NCBI RefSeq assembly: GCF_041052385.1
Contig: NZ_CP163439.1
Location: 6,313,001 to 6,377,000, forward strand
Length of the DNA stretch: 64,000 bases
Direction: 5' to 3'
Source of the DNA: Streptomyces sp. R28
GTDB lineage: Bacteria; Actinomycetota; Actinomycetes; Streptomycetales; Streptomycetaceae
Shown: positions 14,324-23,315 of the stretch, piece after piece
Position numbering within the stretch: the stretch's first letter is position 1
How the letters are laid out: every line of letters begins with the position of its first letter
The notes under the pieces: model-generated
Databases searched by the model: none
The model's input: only the letters and a program-made list of their open reading frames with translations
Told to the model about the DNA's origin: nothing
Program-made: the position numbers and the translations under genes

Positions 14324-16314
14324 CCACGACCACCCTCGCCGTCCTCGTCCCCCTTCTGCCGTTCCTCGGCGCCGCAGCCGGCCTGCTCCTGGGCCGCACG
14401 GCACCCGGCTTCGTCCGCCCGCTCGCCGTCCTGCCGACGCTCGCGTCTCTCGTGCTCGCCGCGGTGGTCGCCGTGCGCCAGGGCGGCGATCAGGCGATCA
14501 ACGCCGCCACCGAACTCACGCCCACGGGCTCGGTCCCGATCGAACTCGCCCTGCACATCGACGGCTTCGCCGCGCTTGTCGCCGTACTCGTCGGCGTCGT
14601 CGCCACGTGCGTGCAGATCTACTCGACGGGCTACCTGCGCGAAGACCCGCGCTATCCCTCGTACGCCGCGCTCGTCTCCCTGTTCACCTCCGCGATGCTG
14701 CTCGTCGTCTACTCCGGCGACCTGATGGTGCTGCTGGTCGGCTGGGAGATCATGGGCATCTGCTCGTACTTCCTCGTCGGCCACTACTGGGAGACCCCGG
14801 AGGCCCGCGCCGCCTCCATCAAGGCCTTCCTGGTCACCAAGCTCGGTGACGTCCCCTTCCTCATCGGCCTGTTCGCGCTGGCCACCGACGCCGGGTCCTT
14901 CCGCATCACGAAGGTCCTCGGCACCGTCGCGAGCGGCGGACTCGACCACCCGACCCTGATCGCCCTGCTGCTCCTCGGGGGCGTGGCGGGCAAGTCGGCG
15001 CAGTTCCCGCTGCATACCTGGCTCCCCGACGCGATGGCAGGCCCGACGCCCGTCTCCGCGCTGATCCACGCCGCGACGATGGTCGCCGCCGGTGTCTATT
15101 TCGTCGCCCGTCTCCTCCCGGTCTTCGAGGCCTCCCAGGCCGCGATGATCGTCCTCGCAGTGATGGCCGCCGTCACGATGATCGGCTCGGGCCTCGCCGC
15201 GCTCGCCCAGGACGACATCAAGCGTGTCCTCGCCTACTCGACGATCGGTCAGCTCGGCTACATGACCGGCGCCCTCGCCGTCGCCGACCGCGGCGCCGCC
15301 GTCTTCCATCTCCTCTCACACGGCGCCTTCAAGGCGCTGCTGTTCCTCGCGGCCGGCGTGATCATCCACGCTGCCGGCACCAACTCGCTGGCGGCCATGT
15401 CCCGCATGACCCACCTGCGCAACCGCGTCCCCGACGCCTACTGGACGATGACCGTGGCGCTCCTCGCGCTCGCCGCGATCCCGCCGTTCAGCGGCTTCTT
15501 CTCCAAGGAGTCCGTCCTCGGTGCCGCCGAGCACGTGGCCACCGGCCACGCCGAGCGCGTCCCCGGCTCCGCGGGCTGGATGGTCCTCGTCGCCGGCCTG
15601 CTCACGGCCCTGCTCACCGCGGCGTACGCGATGCGCCTGTGGCTGCTGGCCTTCCGCGGCCGGGGCGCCGAGGCCCCCGACCACGGCAGGCAGCCGCTCA
15701 CGATGACCGTGGTGCTGTGGGTGCTCGCCGTCCCCTCCCTCGCCGTCGGCGCGCTCGCCTACCGCGTGCTCCCCGATTGGTTCGACGGCCGCGACCTCGC
15801 CCCGACTCTCACCACCTCCGTCCTCAGCACGGGCGTGGCCCTGGTCGGCGGCATCGTCACCTACGCGGCCTGGCGGCACACCACGGCCATGGCGGCGCGT
15901 GTCCCGCTCGGCGCGGTCGCGGCTCATCCGGAGGGCGACGCCGCCAAGGTCGAGGCCGAGGCCATCGCCAGCCACGCGCCCGTGTACGGAGGAGTGGCCT
16001 ACGCACCCGACCCGGCGGACCCCGGTCGACTGCTGCTCGGCCCGCTCCACCGCCACGCGGCCGTCGGCTTCCACCTCGACGCCGTGTACAGGGCGTTGTT
16101 CGTCCGCCCGGTCCAGGCCGGTGCGAGTCTCGTCCGGTTCCTCGACCGCGAGGTCGTCGACACCTATGTCCGTGGGGCGGGTGCCCTACCCCGCTGGCTC
16201 GGCATCGCCGTACGGCGCGCCCAGACCGGCAATGTGCAGACCTATGTGAGCGCGCTGCTCGCCGGCACCGTCGTCCTCGCGGTCGCCGCCGTCCTCGTCG
16301 CCACGGGAGCGTGA
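14320..16314 (+). CDS. nuoL: NADH-quinone oxidoreductase subunit L
   Basis: The 664-residue antiporter-like subunit is the distal proton pump. Visible features are the Glu in LLVGWEIMGICSYFL (about residue 147), the Lys in VAGKSAQFPLHTWLPDAM (about 226) and the following TPVSALIHAATMVAAGVY. About 16 membrane helices and a C-terminal segment matching the lateral helix region are present. The start is GTG, coupled to nuoK. The gene is full length with no missing core motif. Confidence 0.94.
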   Translation: MTTTTLAVLVPLLPFLGAAAGLLLGRTAPGFVRPLAVLPTLASLVLAAVVAVRQGGDQAINAATELTPTGSVPIELALHIDGFAALVAVLVGVVATCVQIYSTGYLREDPRYPSYAALVSLFTSAMLLVVYSGDLMVLLVGWEIMGICSYFLVGHYWETPEARAASIKAFLVTKLGDVPFLIGLFALATDAGSFRITKVLGTVASGGLDHPTLIALLLLGGVAGKSAQFPLHTWLPDAMAGPTPVSALIHAATMVAAGVYFVARLLPVFEASQAAMIVLAVMAAVTMIGSGLAALAQDDIKRVLAYSTIGQLGYMTGALAVADRGAAVFHLLSHGAFKALLFLAAGVIIHAAGTNSLAAMSRMTHLRNRVPDAYWTMTVALLALAAIPPFSGFFSKESVLGAAEHVATGHAERVPGSAGWMVLVAGLLTALLTAAYAMRLWLLAFRGRGAEAPDHGRQPLTMTVVLWVLAVPSLAVGALAYRVLPDWFDGRDLAPTLTTSVLSTGVALVGGIVTYAAWRHTTAMAARVPLGAVAAHPEGDAAKVEAEAIASHAPVYGGVAYAPDPADPGRLLLGPLHRHAAVGFHLDAVYRALFVRPVQAGASLVRFLDREVVDTYVRGAGALPRWLGIAVRRAQTGNVQTYVSALLAGTVVLAVAAVLVATGA

Positions 16315-16320
16315 GCAGGC

Positions 16321-17895
16321 GTGATCGATATCAGCGAGTCCGTGATGCAGTTCCTTCTGGCGTTCGTGGTCGTCGGCCCGCTCCTCGGCGCGGTTGCCGC
16401 TCTCCTGCCGGCCCCGCCCGGGCTGAAAGGGAAGTCGCCCGACCAGGCGGTGCTGCGGCACGGTGTGACCGTCACCGGCGCGGTCCTCATCGCCGCGATC
16501 GTCCTCGCGCTCGGCTTCGACCACGACCAGCCGTCGAGGATGCAGGCCAGCACGGACATCAGCTGGATCCCCGCACTCGACGTGCGCATCCACCTCGGCA
16601 TCGACGGCATCTCCCTCCCCCTTCTAGTACTGACCGCGCTGCTGACCTTCCTCTGCGCGCTCTACTCGTACTTCAAGCTGCCCTCGGGCCCGACCCCGAA
16701 GGCATTCGTCGCACTGCTGCTCGTCCTGGAGTCCGGCACCCTCGCCAGCTTCGCCGTCCTCGACCTGCTCCTCTTCTTCCTCGCCTTCGAGATGGTCCTC
16801 ATCCCGATGTACTTCCTCATCGCCCGCTGGGGCGGCGAGGGCCGGGCCGAGGCCGCCTGGAAGTTCATCCTCTTCACGCTGCTCGGCTCCGTGGTCATGC
16901 TGCTCGGCCTGCTCCTGATCGGAATCAAGGCGGGCACATTCGACATGGTGGCACTCGCCACTGACAACGGCCGGTCGCTGACCACATCCGTGCAGGTCAT
17001 CGCCGTTTTGGCGATCGGGATCGGGCTCGCGGTCAAGACACCGATGTGGCCGCTGCACAGCTGGCTGCCCGATGCTCACACCGCCGCGCCGACCGTCGGT
17101 TCGGTCCTGCTGGCCGGCGTCCTGCTGAAGATGGGTACGTACGGTTTCGTCCGAATCCTTCTTCCGATCGCCCCGGACGGCTTCGCCGACTTCGCGCCGT
17201 ACCTCGCCGCGTTCGCCGTCGTCGGAATCATCTACGGATCCCTGGCCTGTCTGGCCCTCGCCAAGCAGGGCGCGAAGGGCGACCTCAAACGCCTCATCGC
17301 CTACTCCTCCGTCGGCCACATGGGCTTCGTGCTGCTCGGCATCGCGACGATGACCCCGACCGGCGTGAACGGCGCCCTGTTCGCCAACGTCGCCCACGGC
17401 CTCATCACCGGCCTGCTCTTCTTCCTGGTCGGCGCGCTGAAGGACCGCACGGGGACCACCGACCTCGACGCCCTCGCCGAACAGACCGGCGCCGCGCTCT
17501 ACGGCAAGGCCCCACGCCTCGGCGGCCTGCTCGCGTTCGCCGCGGTCGCCTCCCTCGGACTGCCGGGCCTCGCCGGGTTCTGGGGCGAGATGCTCGCCCT
17601 GTTCGGCGCGTTCGAGCCCGCCGCTGAGCTCAGCCGCCCGGCCTTCCTCACCTTCATGGCGATCGGCGCCTTCGGCACGCTGCTCACGGCCGCGTACCTG
17701 CTCGTCGTGGTCCGCCGAGTCTGCATGGGCGCCGCACCGCAGGACGCTCCGAAGCTCGCCGACGTCCAGATGTACGAGTTCGCGGCCTGGACCCCGCTCG
17801 TCGCCCTCACCGTCGTCGCCGGACTGTGGCCGAAGACCCTCCTCGGCCTGACCGACCCGGCCGTGCAGCAGCTGCTCGCAGGAGGCACCCGATGA
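16321..17895 (+). CDS. nuoM: NADH-quinone oxidoreductase subunit M
   Basis: The 524-residue antiporter-like proton pump has about 14 helices. Key motifs are the Glu in FFLAFEMVLIPMYFLIARWG (about residue 156) and the Lys in GLAVKTPMWPLHSWLPDAHT, followed by AAPTVGSVLLAGVLLKMGTY. Start GTG 16321 lies 6 bp after nuoL. It ends in an ATGA overlap with nuoN. Confidence 0.94.
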   Translation: MIDISESVMQFLLAFVVVGPLLGAVAALLPAPPGLKGKSPDQAVLRHGVTVTGAVLIAAIVLALGFDHDQPSRMQASTDISWIPALDVRIHLGIDGISLPLLVLTALLTFLCALYSYFKLPSGPTPKAFVALLLVLESGTLASFAVLDLLLFFLAFEMVLIPMYFLIARWGGEGRAEAAWKFILFTLLGSVVMLLGLLLIGIKAGTFDMVALATDNGRSLTTSVQVIAVLAIGIGLAVKTPMWPLHSWLPDAHTAAPTVGSVLLAGVLLKMGTYGFVRILLPIAPDGFADFAPYLAAFAVVGIIYGSLACLALAKQGAKGDLKRLIAYSSVGHMGFVLLGIATMTPTGVNGALFANVAHGLITGLLFFLVGALKDRTGTTDLDALAEQTGAALYGKAPRLGGLLAFAAVASLGLPGLAGFWGEMLALFGAFEPAAELSRPAFLTFMAIGAFGTLLTAAYLLVVVRRVCMGAAPQDAPKLADVQMYEFAAWTPLVALTVVAGLWPKTLLGLTDPAVQQLLAGGTR

Positions 17896-19415
17896 GCTCC
17901 CTTGCCCAGCCCCTGGCCGAGTCGGTGGTCCAGTCCGTCGACTGGCTCGCCATCGCGCCGCCCACCATCGCGGCGGTCGTCGGACTCGTCGTCCTCGTCG
18001 CCGACCTGTTCGTGGCGGAGAACAAGAAGGCCTTGCTCGGCTGGACATCCGTGGGCGGCCTGGCCGCCTCCGCGTTCCTCCTGCTGCCCCTCCTCGACGG
18101 TGACCGAGCCACCTTCTGCCTCACCGGCGCCCCCGACGTCTGCAGCTATACGGCCGACCGGTTCACCCTCGTCATCCAGTTCCTGGTCCTCGGCGGCGCC
18201 CTCCTCGCGGCCCTCCTGTCGGTCACCGCCCTCAAGGACGCCGACAAGGGACTCCCCGAAGGGGAGTTCTGGTTCCTGCTGCTCTCCTCCGCCGCCGGAG
18301 CCGCCCTGCTGCCGGCGTCCCGAGACCTCGCGACCCTCATCGTCGCCCTCGAGGTCGCCTCGCTCCCCGCATTCGCGCTGGTCGGCCTGCGCCACGGCGA
18401 CCGCAAGTCCTCCGAAGCGGCCCTGAAGTTCTTCCTGTCCTCGGTCACCGCGACCGCCGTCAGCCTCATGGGCATCAGCTTCGTCTACGCCTCCACGGGG
18501 ACCCTCTACCTCACCCAGATCGCCGACCGCATCCAGAACGTCGACGGACAGCTCCAGACCCTCACCCAGGCCGGAGTCGTCCTCACCCTGGTCGGCTTCG
18601 CCTTCAAGACGGCGGGCGTGCCCTTCCATTTCTGGGTGCCGGACACCTACGTGGGAGCGCCCCTGCCGGTCGCCGCCTACCTGTCGGTCGTCGGCAAGGC
18701 GGTCGGCTTCACCGGCCTGATCCTCGTCACAGTCGTCGCCCTCCCGTCGTACGCCGACGTCTGGGGCCCGGCCCTCGCGGCGCTCGCCGCCCTCACCATG
18801 ACCGTCGGCAACGTCGGCGCCCTGCGCCAGCAGGCCACGCGCGCGTACAGCGCGGTACGCCTGCTCGCCTGGTCCTCCGTCGGCCAGGCCGGCTACCTCC
18901 TGGTGCCGATCGCGGCCGCCGCGTACTCTGACGACGGCGAGCGATCCATCGGCTCCACCGTCGCCTACGCCCTCATGTACGCCGCGGTGAACCTCGGCGC
19001 CTTCGCGGTGGCCGCCCTCGTCGGCCGTACGAAGCCCCTCAACCGCCTCAGCGACTACCGCGGCCTGTACGCGCGAAATCCCCTGTCCGCCCTGATCCTG
19101 GCCTTCTTCCTGCTCTGCCTCGCCGGGCTGCCGCCGGGCATCATCGGCCTCTTCGCCAAGGTCACCGTCTTCTCCGCCGCCGTCGACGCGGGCCTCGGCT
19201 GGCTGGCCGTCGTCATGGCCGTCAACGTCGTGATCGCGCTGTTCTACTACCTCCAGTGGACGGCCCTGCTGTTCCGCGCGCCCGAAGGCGAGCCCGTCAA
19301 GCACCTCGTCCCCGCGCCCGTGACCGCCACGATGGCCCTCACCGGCGTCGTCGGCATCGCCCTGTCGGGAGCCCCTCAGCTGATCCTGCGCTTCGCCGAC
19401 ACCGGGCTCTTCTGA
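17892..19415 (+). CDS. nuoN: NADH-quinone oxidoreductase subunit N
   Basis: The 507-residue antiporter-like subunit is the last gene of the operon. It shows the pump Glu in IVALEVASLPAFALVG and the Lys in FAFKTAGVPFHFWVPDTY, followed by GAPLPVAAYLSVVGKAVGF. ATG 17892 overlaps the nuoM stop and gives the usual N-terminus (MSSLAQPLAES). About 14 membrane helices are predicted. The operon ends with a strong hairpin 18 bp downstream. Confidence 0.94.
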   Translation: MSSLAQPLAESVVQSVDWLAIAPPTIAAVVGLVVLVADLFVAENKKALLGWTSVGGLAASAFLLLPLLDGDRATFCLTGAPDVCSYTADRFTLVIQFLVLGGALLAALLSVTALKDADKGLPEGEFWFLLLSSAAGAALLPASRDLATLIVALEVASLPAFALVGLRHGDRKSSEAALKFFLSSVTATAVSLMGISFVYASTGTLYLTQIADRIQNVDGQLQTLTQAGVVLTLVGFAFKTAGVPFHFWVPDTYVGAPLPVAAYLSVVGKAVGFTGLILVTVVALPSYADVWGPALAALAALTMTVGNVGALRQQATRAYSAVRLLAWSSVGQAGYLLVPIAAAAYSDDGERSIGSTVAYALMYAAVNLGAFAVAALVGRTKPLNRLSDYRGLYARNPLSALILAFFLLCLAGLPPGIIGLFAKVTVFSAAVDAGLGWLAVVMAVNVVIALFYYLQWTALLFRAPEGEPVKHLVPAPVTATMALTGVVGIALSGAPQLILRFADTGLF

Positions 19416-19433
19416 GCCCTGGCGCACTTCCGT

Positions 19434-19469
19434 ACGCGCGCGTGGGGCACTCGACTCCCACGCGCGTGT
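19434..19469 (+). terminator. nuo operon terminator
   Basis: A 13-bp stem (ACGCGCGCGTGGG with CCCACGCGCGTGT, one G-U pair) closes a 10-nt loop 18 bp after nuoN. It has no U-tract. Confidence 0.75.
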
Positions 19470-19653
19470 AGCCGCGCTCCGGCGCCCTCACCCGGACGGC
19501 GCACGCCCGCCGCCCCGCGCACCAGGGAACCCGTGGCCCTCGCCTGGCGTTGACCAGTACGGAAGGGTCCACTGGACGTGTCACCACGGCACCAGTGGCA
19601 TCGGAGATCAAGCAGCAAAGGGTTCCCCTGCCGCACCACTTGGAGGGCGTACC

Positions 19654-20514
19654 GTGCACCGCCGGCACAACGGGCTCAGGACAGCAGTACTCCTCGGGGG
19701 ACTGTCCGCACTCATCATCGTCATCGGCAGTTTCTTCGGCCGCATGGGGCTCGTCGTCGCGGTCCTGATCGCCCTGGGCACGAACGCGTACGCGTACTGG
19801 AACAGCGACAAGCTGGCGCTACGCGCGATGCGTGCCCGCCCGGTCAGCGAGTTCGAGGCACCGGGGCTGTACCGCATGGTCCGGGAGCTCTCCACCCAGG
19901 CCCGCCAGCCCATGCCCCGCCTCTACATCTCCCCGACGGAGGCGCCGAACGCGTTCGCGACGGGCCGCAACCCGCGCAATGCCGCCGTGTGCTGCACCGA
20001 AGGCATCCTGCGCATCCTCGACGAGCGCGAACTGCGCGGCGTCATCGGCCACGAGCTCAGCCACGTCTACAACCGCGACATCCTGATCTCGTCGGTCGCC
20101 GGCGCGCTCGCCTCGGTAATCATGTTCCTGGTCAACTTCGCCTGGCTGATCCCGATCGGCCGTTCCGATGACGACGACGGCCCCGGCCTCCTCGGCATGC
20201 TGCTGATCATGATCCTGGGCCCGCTCGCCGCCTCGCTCATCCAGCTGGCCATCAGCCGGTCCAGGGAGTACGAGGCCGACGCGTCCGGCGCCCAGCTCAC
20301 CGGCGATCCACTCGCCCTCGCCAGCGCCCTGCGCAAGCTCGAGCACGGCACGAAGCAGCTCCCGCTGCCCCCCGAGCCCCGTATCGAGACCGCCAGTCAC
20401 ATGATGATCGCGAACCCCTTCCGCCCAGGCCAGGGGTTCTCCAAGATGTTCTCTACGCACCCGCCGATGTCGGAGCGCATCGCCCGGCTCGAGAAGATGG
20501 CAGGCCACCCGTGA
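19654..20514 (+). CDS. htpX: HtpX-like M48 zinc metalloprotease
   Basis: The 286-residue inner-membrane protease degrades damaged membrane proteins in its family. The zinc motif HELSH (His133, Glu134, His137) is intact, and a third ligand lies in SREYEADASGA. Two N-terminal helices (about 12-30 and 32-48) and two central helices (about 145-165 and 172-195) place the active site at the cytoplasmic face. GTG 19654 follows TTGGAGGG by 6 nt. It overlaps the next gene by 4 bp, so the two are co-translated. Confidence 0.93.
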   Translation: MHRRHNGLRTAVLLGGLSALIIVIGSFFGRMGLVVAVLIALGTNAYAYWNSDKLALRAMRARPVSEFEAPGLYRMVRELSTQARQPMPRLYISPTEAPNAFATGRNPRNAAVCCTEGILRILDERELRGVIGHELSHVYNRDILISSVAGALASVIMFLVNFAWLIPIGRSDDDDGPGLLGMLLIMILGPLAASLIQLAISRSREYEADASGAQLTGDPLALASALRKLEHGTKQLPLPPEPRIETASHMMIANPFRPGQGFSKMFSTHPPMSERIARLEKMAGHP

Positions 20515-20906
20515 AAACCATCCTGAACGTCATCTGGCTCGTCCTGAGCGGCTTCTGGCTGTTCCTCGGCTACTTGGTCGCGGGCCTACTGCTGTGCATC
20601 ACCGTCATCGGCATCCCGTTCGGCATCGCGGCCTTCCGTATCGGCGTCTACGCCCTGTGGCCCTTCGGATACACCACGGTCGAGCGCCGCGACGCCGGAG
20701 CCCCTTCCTGCGTCGGCAACGTCCTGTGGCTGGTCCTCGCGGGCTGGTGGCTGGCCATCGGTCACATCGTCACCGGCCTTGCCCTGTGCGTCACGATCAT
20801 CGGCATCCCGTTCGGCATCGCCAACTTCAAGCTGATCCCGGTGTCGCTGTTCCCGCTGGGTCGCGAAATCGTGTCGACGGACCAGCCGTTCGCGTCGCGC
20901 TGGTAG
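20511..20906 (+). CDS. YccF-domain inner membrane protein
   Basis: The 131-residue protein contains two tandem YccF (DUF307) repeats. Each has a hydrophobic helix pair ending in a near-identical motif: CITVIGIPFGIAAFRI (about 28-43) and CVTIIGIPFGIANFKL (about 91-106). Four membrane helices are expected. It is coupled to htpX through GTGA, which suggests a shared role in membrane quality control. The biochemical function of YccF is unknown. Confidence 0.85.
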   Translation: MKTILNVIWLVLSGFWLFLGYLVAGLLLCITVIGIPFGIAAFRIGVYALWPFGYTTVERRDAGAPSCVGNVLWLVLAGWWLAIGHIVTGLALCVTIIGIPFGIANFKLIPVSLFPLGREIVSTDQPFASRW

Positions 20907-20937
20907 AGGCAGCGGGCGGGGTGTGGTGACCGCCGGT

Positions 20938-20964
20938 TTATCCACAACCCGGCGGTTGTCCACA
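20938..20964 (+). promoter_or_regulatory. Two DnaA boxes in direct orientation
   Basis: TTATCCACA (20938-20946) and TTGTCCACA (20956-20964) lie 18 bp apart start to start, 41-67 bp before the SMI1/KNR4-like gene. The second matches the form favoured in Streptomyces oriC. No dnaA, dnaN or AT-rich region is nearby, so this is not oriC itself. Confidence 0.6.
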
Positions 20965-21004
20965 GGCCGGACCGATTGTCAGTGGCGGCTTGCATCATGA
21001 ACGC

Positions 21005-21571
21005 ATGACCGAGATCGAGCAGTTGCTGACGAGGGTCGCGGACAAGGCACGCAACACCCGCCCGTGGGGCTGGCCTTCGCTCCCCGAGCCCGTGGACTCG
21101 ACGACCCTGGCCCGAGCCGAGGCCGCCCTCGGCTTCCGTCTGCCCCCGCTGCTCGCCGACCTCTACCTGAGCATAGGAGACGGCGGATTCGGCCCCGAGT
21201 ACGGCCTGTTGCCCCTGCTCGACAACCCTCCGGCCGGCGAGCCCGCCGCCGTCACGCAGTACCTCACCAACCGCGAGAGTGCCCGCGAGGACCCCGACTG
21301 GCCCTGGCCCGAAGGCGTCCTGCCGATATCCCACTGGGGCTGCGGGATGTACGCGTGCGTGGACTGCCGCAACCCTCAGTCCCCCGTCCTGCTCTTCGAA
21401 CCGAACGCCGACGACGCCGACCAGGCGTGGTACGTGGACGCCCCGAGCCTCACGGACTGGCTGCGCGCCTGGGGCGAGGGCACGGGCTGGTACATGGAGA
21501 TGAACGAGGGGATGGAAATGGCCCCTTGGGCCGACTTCCGCATACGGACGACGGCGGCACAGGAGTCCTGA
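21005..21571 (+). CDS. SMI1/KNR4 (SUKH) family protein
   Basis: The 188-residue soluble protein has the SUKH fold signature. AEAALGFRLPPLLADLYLSI (about 36-55) and GGFGPEYGLLPL are followed by an acidic C-terminal half with WGCGMYACVDC. SUKH proteins include immunity proteins of polymorphic toxin systems, but many actinomycete members are orphans, and no toxin gene is adjacent here. ATG 21005 was preferred over a TTG 15 bp upstream. No Shine-Dalgarno sequence precedes it, so translation may be leaderless. Confidence 0.8.
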   Translation: MTEIEQLLTRVADKARNTRPWGWPSLPEPVDSTTLARAEAALGFRLPPLLADLYLSIGDGGFGPEYGLLPLLDNPPAGEPAAVTQYLTNRESAREDPDWPWPEGVLPISHWGCGMYACVDCRNPQSPVLLFEPNADDADQAWYVDAPSLTDWLRAWGEGTGWYMEMNEGMEMAPWADFRIRTTAAQES

Positions 21572-21904
21572 GGGTGCGCGGACCGCCGGTCGGCGAGTGG
21601 ACAGACGGGCCGTTGAGCGCATCGACAACAGAGTCTGCGAGTCCGTCAGCGTGTCAAGTGACCTGAGGTGCCGAGCGCGTTGAGTGCGTTGAGTGATCTG
21701 AGGGGCCGAGCGCACCGAACGACCTGATCGGCATCAAGCGGATCGACGGTCTTCGACCGGTCCCCGACGGCCGGCTGAGCGGACCGGGTCATGCCGCGTG
21801 GTTCGGCGGCACCGCCCGCCCGGTCCCGCAACTCTCAAGGCGCGCCAGCTGGACGACCTGCCCCAACCTGCCCCCACCCAAGCGACACGTAGGCGTGCGT
21901 CGGC
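21572..21904. other. Intergenic stretch with a 22-bp imperfect direct repeat
   Basis: This 333-bp gap between convergent genes has no convincing gene. It holds two copies of AGTGA(C/T)CTGAGG(T/G)GCCGAGCGC at 21657-21678 and 21692-21713, two mismatches apart. The meaning is unknown. Confidence 0.5.
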
Positions 21905-23179
21905 CTACCTTCCCGGGGCACCCGACCGCTGCCCCGCCATCCACCGCCGTACGCCATACGCGAGCACCCCCACCGCCAGCACACCCGCACCGACCACAAC
22001 CGAAACCCCCGGCAGCGAGAACGCCAGCACCGCGCACCCGAGAAGTCCCACCACCGGCACGACCCGCGCAGTCGGCGCCGAGTCGAGAGTCCAGGCCGAA
22101 GCGTTGGCCACCGCGTAGTACGCCAGCACACCGAAGGAGGAGAACCCGATCGTGTCCCGCACGTCCACCGTGGCGGCCAGGACCGCTACCACTGCCCCCA
22201 CGGCCAGTTCGGCCCGATGCGGAACCTGGAAGCGCGGATGCACGGTTGCCAGGGCGCCGGGCAGATGCCGGTCGCGGGCCATGGCCAGTGTGGTCCGGGA
22301 GACGCCCAGGATCAGGGCGAGCAGCGAGCCCAACGCGGCGACGGCCGCGCCCACCCGTACCACGGGCACGAGTCCCGGTGCCCCGGCCGCCCGCACCGCG
22401 TCGGCCAGCGGCGCGCCCGCCTGCCCCAGGCCATCCGACCCCAGGACGGAAAGGACTGCCACCGCCACACACGCGTACACGGCCAGCGCGATGCCCAGGG
22501 CCAGCGGAATCGCCCGGGGGATGGTGCGCGCCGGGTCCCGCACCTCTTCGCCGAGGGTCGCGATCCGCGCGTACCCGGCGAACGCGAAGAACAACAGCCC
22601 CGCCGCCTGCAGCACCCCGCCCACACCGCCCGAGGCCCCGACGTCCAGACGCCCGGCATCGGACTCCCCGGACCCCAGACACACGACGACCACACAAGCG
22701 AGGACAGCCAGAACCACCGCCACGATCGCCCGCGTCAGCCAGGCGGACTTCTGGACGCCGCCGTAGTTCACCGCGGTCAGCGCCACCACGGCAGCGACCG
22801 CCACCGCGTGCGCCTGCCCCGGCCAGACGTACGTGCCCACAGTGAGCGCCATCGCCGCACAGGAGGCCGTCTTACCGACCACGAACGACCAGCCCGCGAG
22901 ATACCCCCAGAACTCCCCGAGCCGTTCGCGCCCGTAGACATATGTGCCGCCCGAGGCCGGATACAGGGCGGCCAGTCGTGCCGACGACGTGGCGTTGCAG
23001 TAGGCCACCACGGCCGCGATCGCGAGTCCGAGCAGCAGCCCGGACCCGGCCGCGCCCGCCGCGGGCCCGAGCGCGGCGAAGATCCCGGCCCCGACCATCG
23101 AGCCGAGCCCGATGACCACGGCGTCCCCGACCCCCAGGGTCCGCCGCAGCTCGGAGGAGTCGGAGCTGGACTGCGTCAT
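21905..23179 (-). CDS. APC-superfamily amino acid permease
   Basis: The 424-residue protein has about 12 membrane helices. The APC helix-1 motif VIGLGSMVGAGIFAAL (about 21-36) marks the unwound substrate-binding region. AGYARIATLGEEVRDPARTI is the conserved cytoplasmic loop after helix 6, and SRTTLAMARDRHLPG follows helix 8. ATG 23179 has AGTAGGG about 8 nt upstream; an upstream extension of 30 residues is Arg/Lys-rich and unlikely. It probably imports an amino acid or amine. It stands alone, so the substrate cannot be inferred. Confidence 0.87.
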   Translation of the reverse strand: MTQSSSDSSELRRTLGVGDAVVIGLGSMVGAGIFAALGPAAGAAGSGLLLGLAIAAVVAYCNATSSARLAALYPASGGTYVYGRERLGEFWGYLAGWSFVVGKTASCAAMALTVGTYVWPGQAHAVAVAAVVALTAVNYGGVQKSAWLTRAIVAVVLAVLACVVVVCLGSGESDAGRLDVGASGGVGGVLQAAGLLFFAFAGYARIATLGEEVRDPARTIPRAIPLALGIALAVYACVAVAVLSVLGSDGLGQAGAPLADAVRAAGAPGLVPVVRVGAAVAALGSLLALILGVSRTTLAMARDRHLPGALATVHPRFQVPHRAELAVGAVVAVLAATVDVRDTIGFSSFGVLAYYAVANASAWTLDSAPTARVVPVVGLLGCAVLAFSLPGVSVVVGAGVLAVGVLAYGVRRWMAGQRSGAPGR

Positions 23180-23315
23180 GGCCGGAACCCTACTGATCGC
23201 TGCAACCGAGGGGTGCCGCCGTGACGTCTTCTTCATCAACAGAGCACGAACAAGCGCGCCCGAAATCACAGTGCCGGGAAAGTGCAGGCACAGGGCGGAG
23301 GGGCAGGTTCACGGC

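Noticed and set aside
8598..19415. A complete respiratory complex I operon
   Set aside because: nuoD, nuoE, nuoF and nuoG are missing. I checked whether the nuoC tail is a fused NuoD and it is not.
17499..19427. 642-codon minus-strand frame opposite nuoM/nuoN
   Set aside because: Gly/Glu/Asp/Arg-rich shadow of hydrophobic subunit genes.
20938..20964. Chromosomal origin oriC
   Set aside because: Only two DnaA boxes; no dnaA, dnaN, parAB, gyrase genes or multi-box array nearby.
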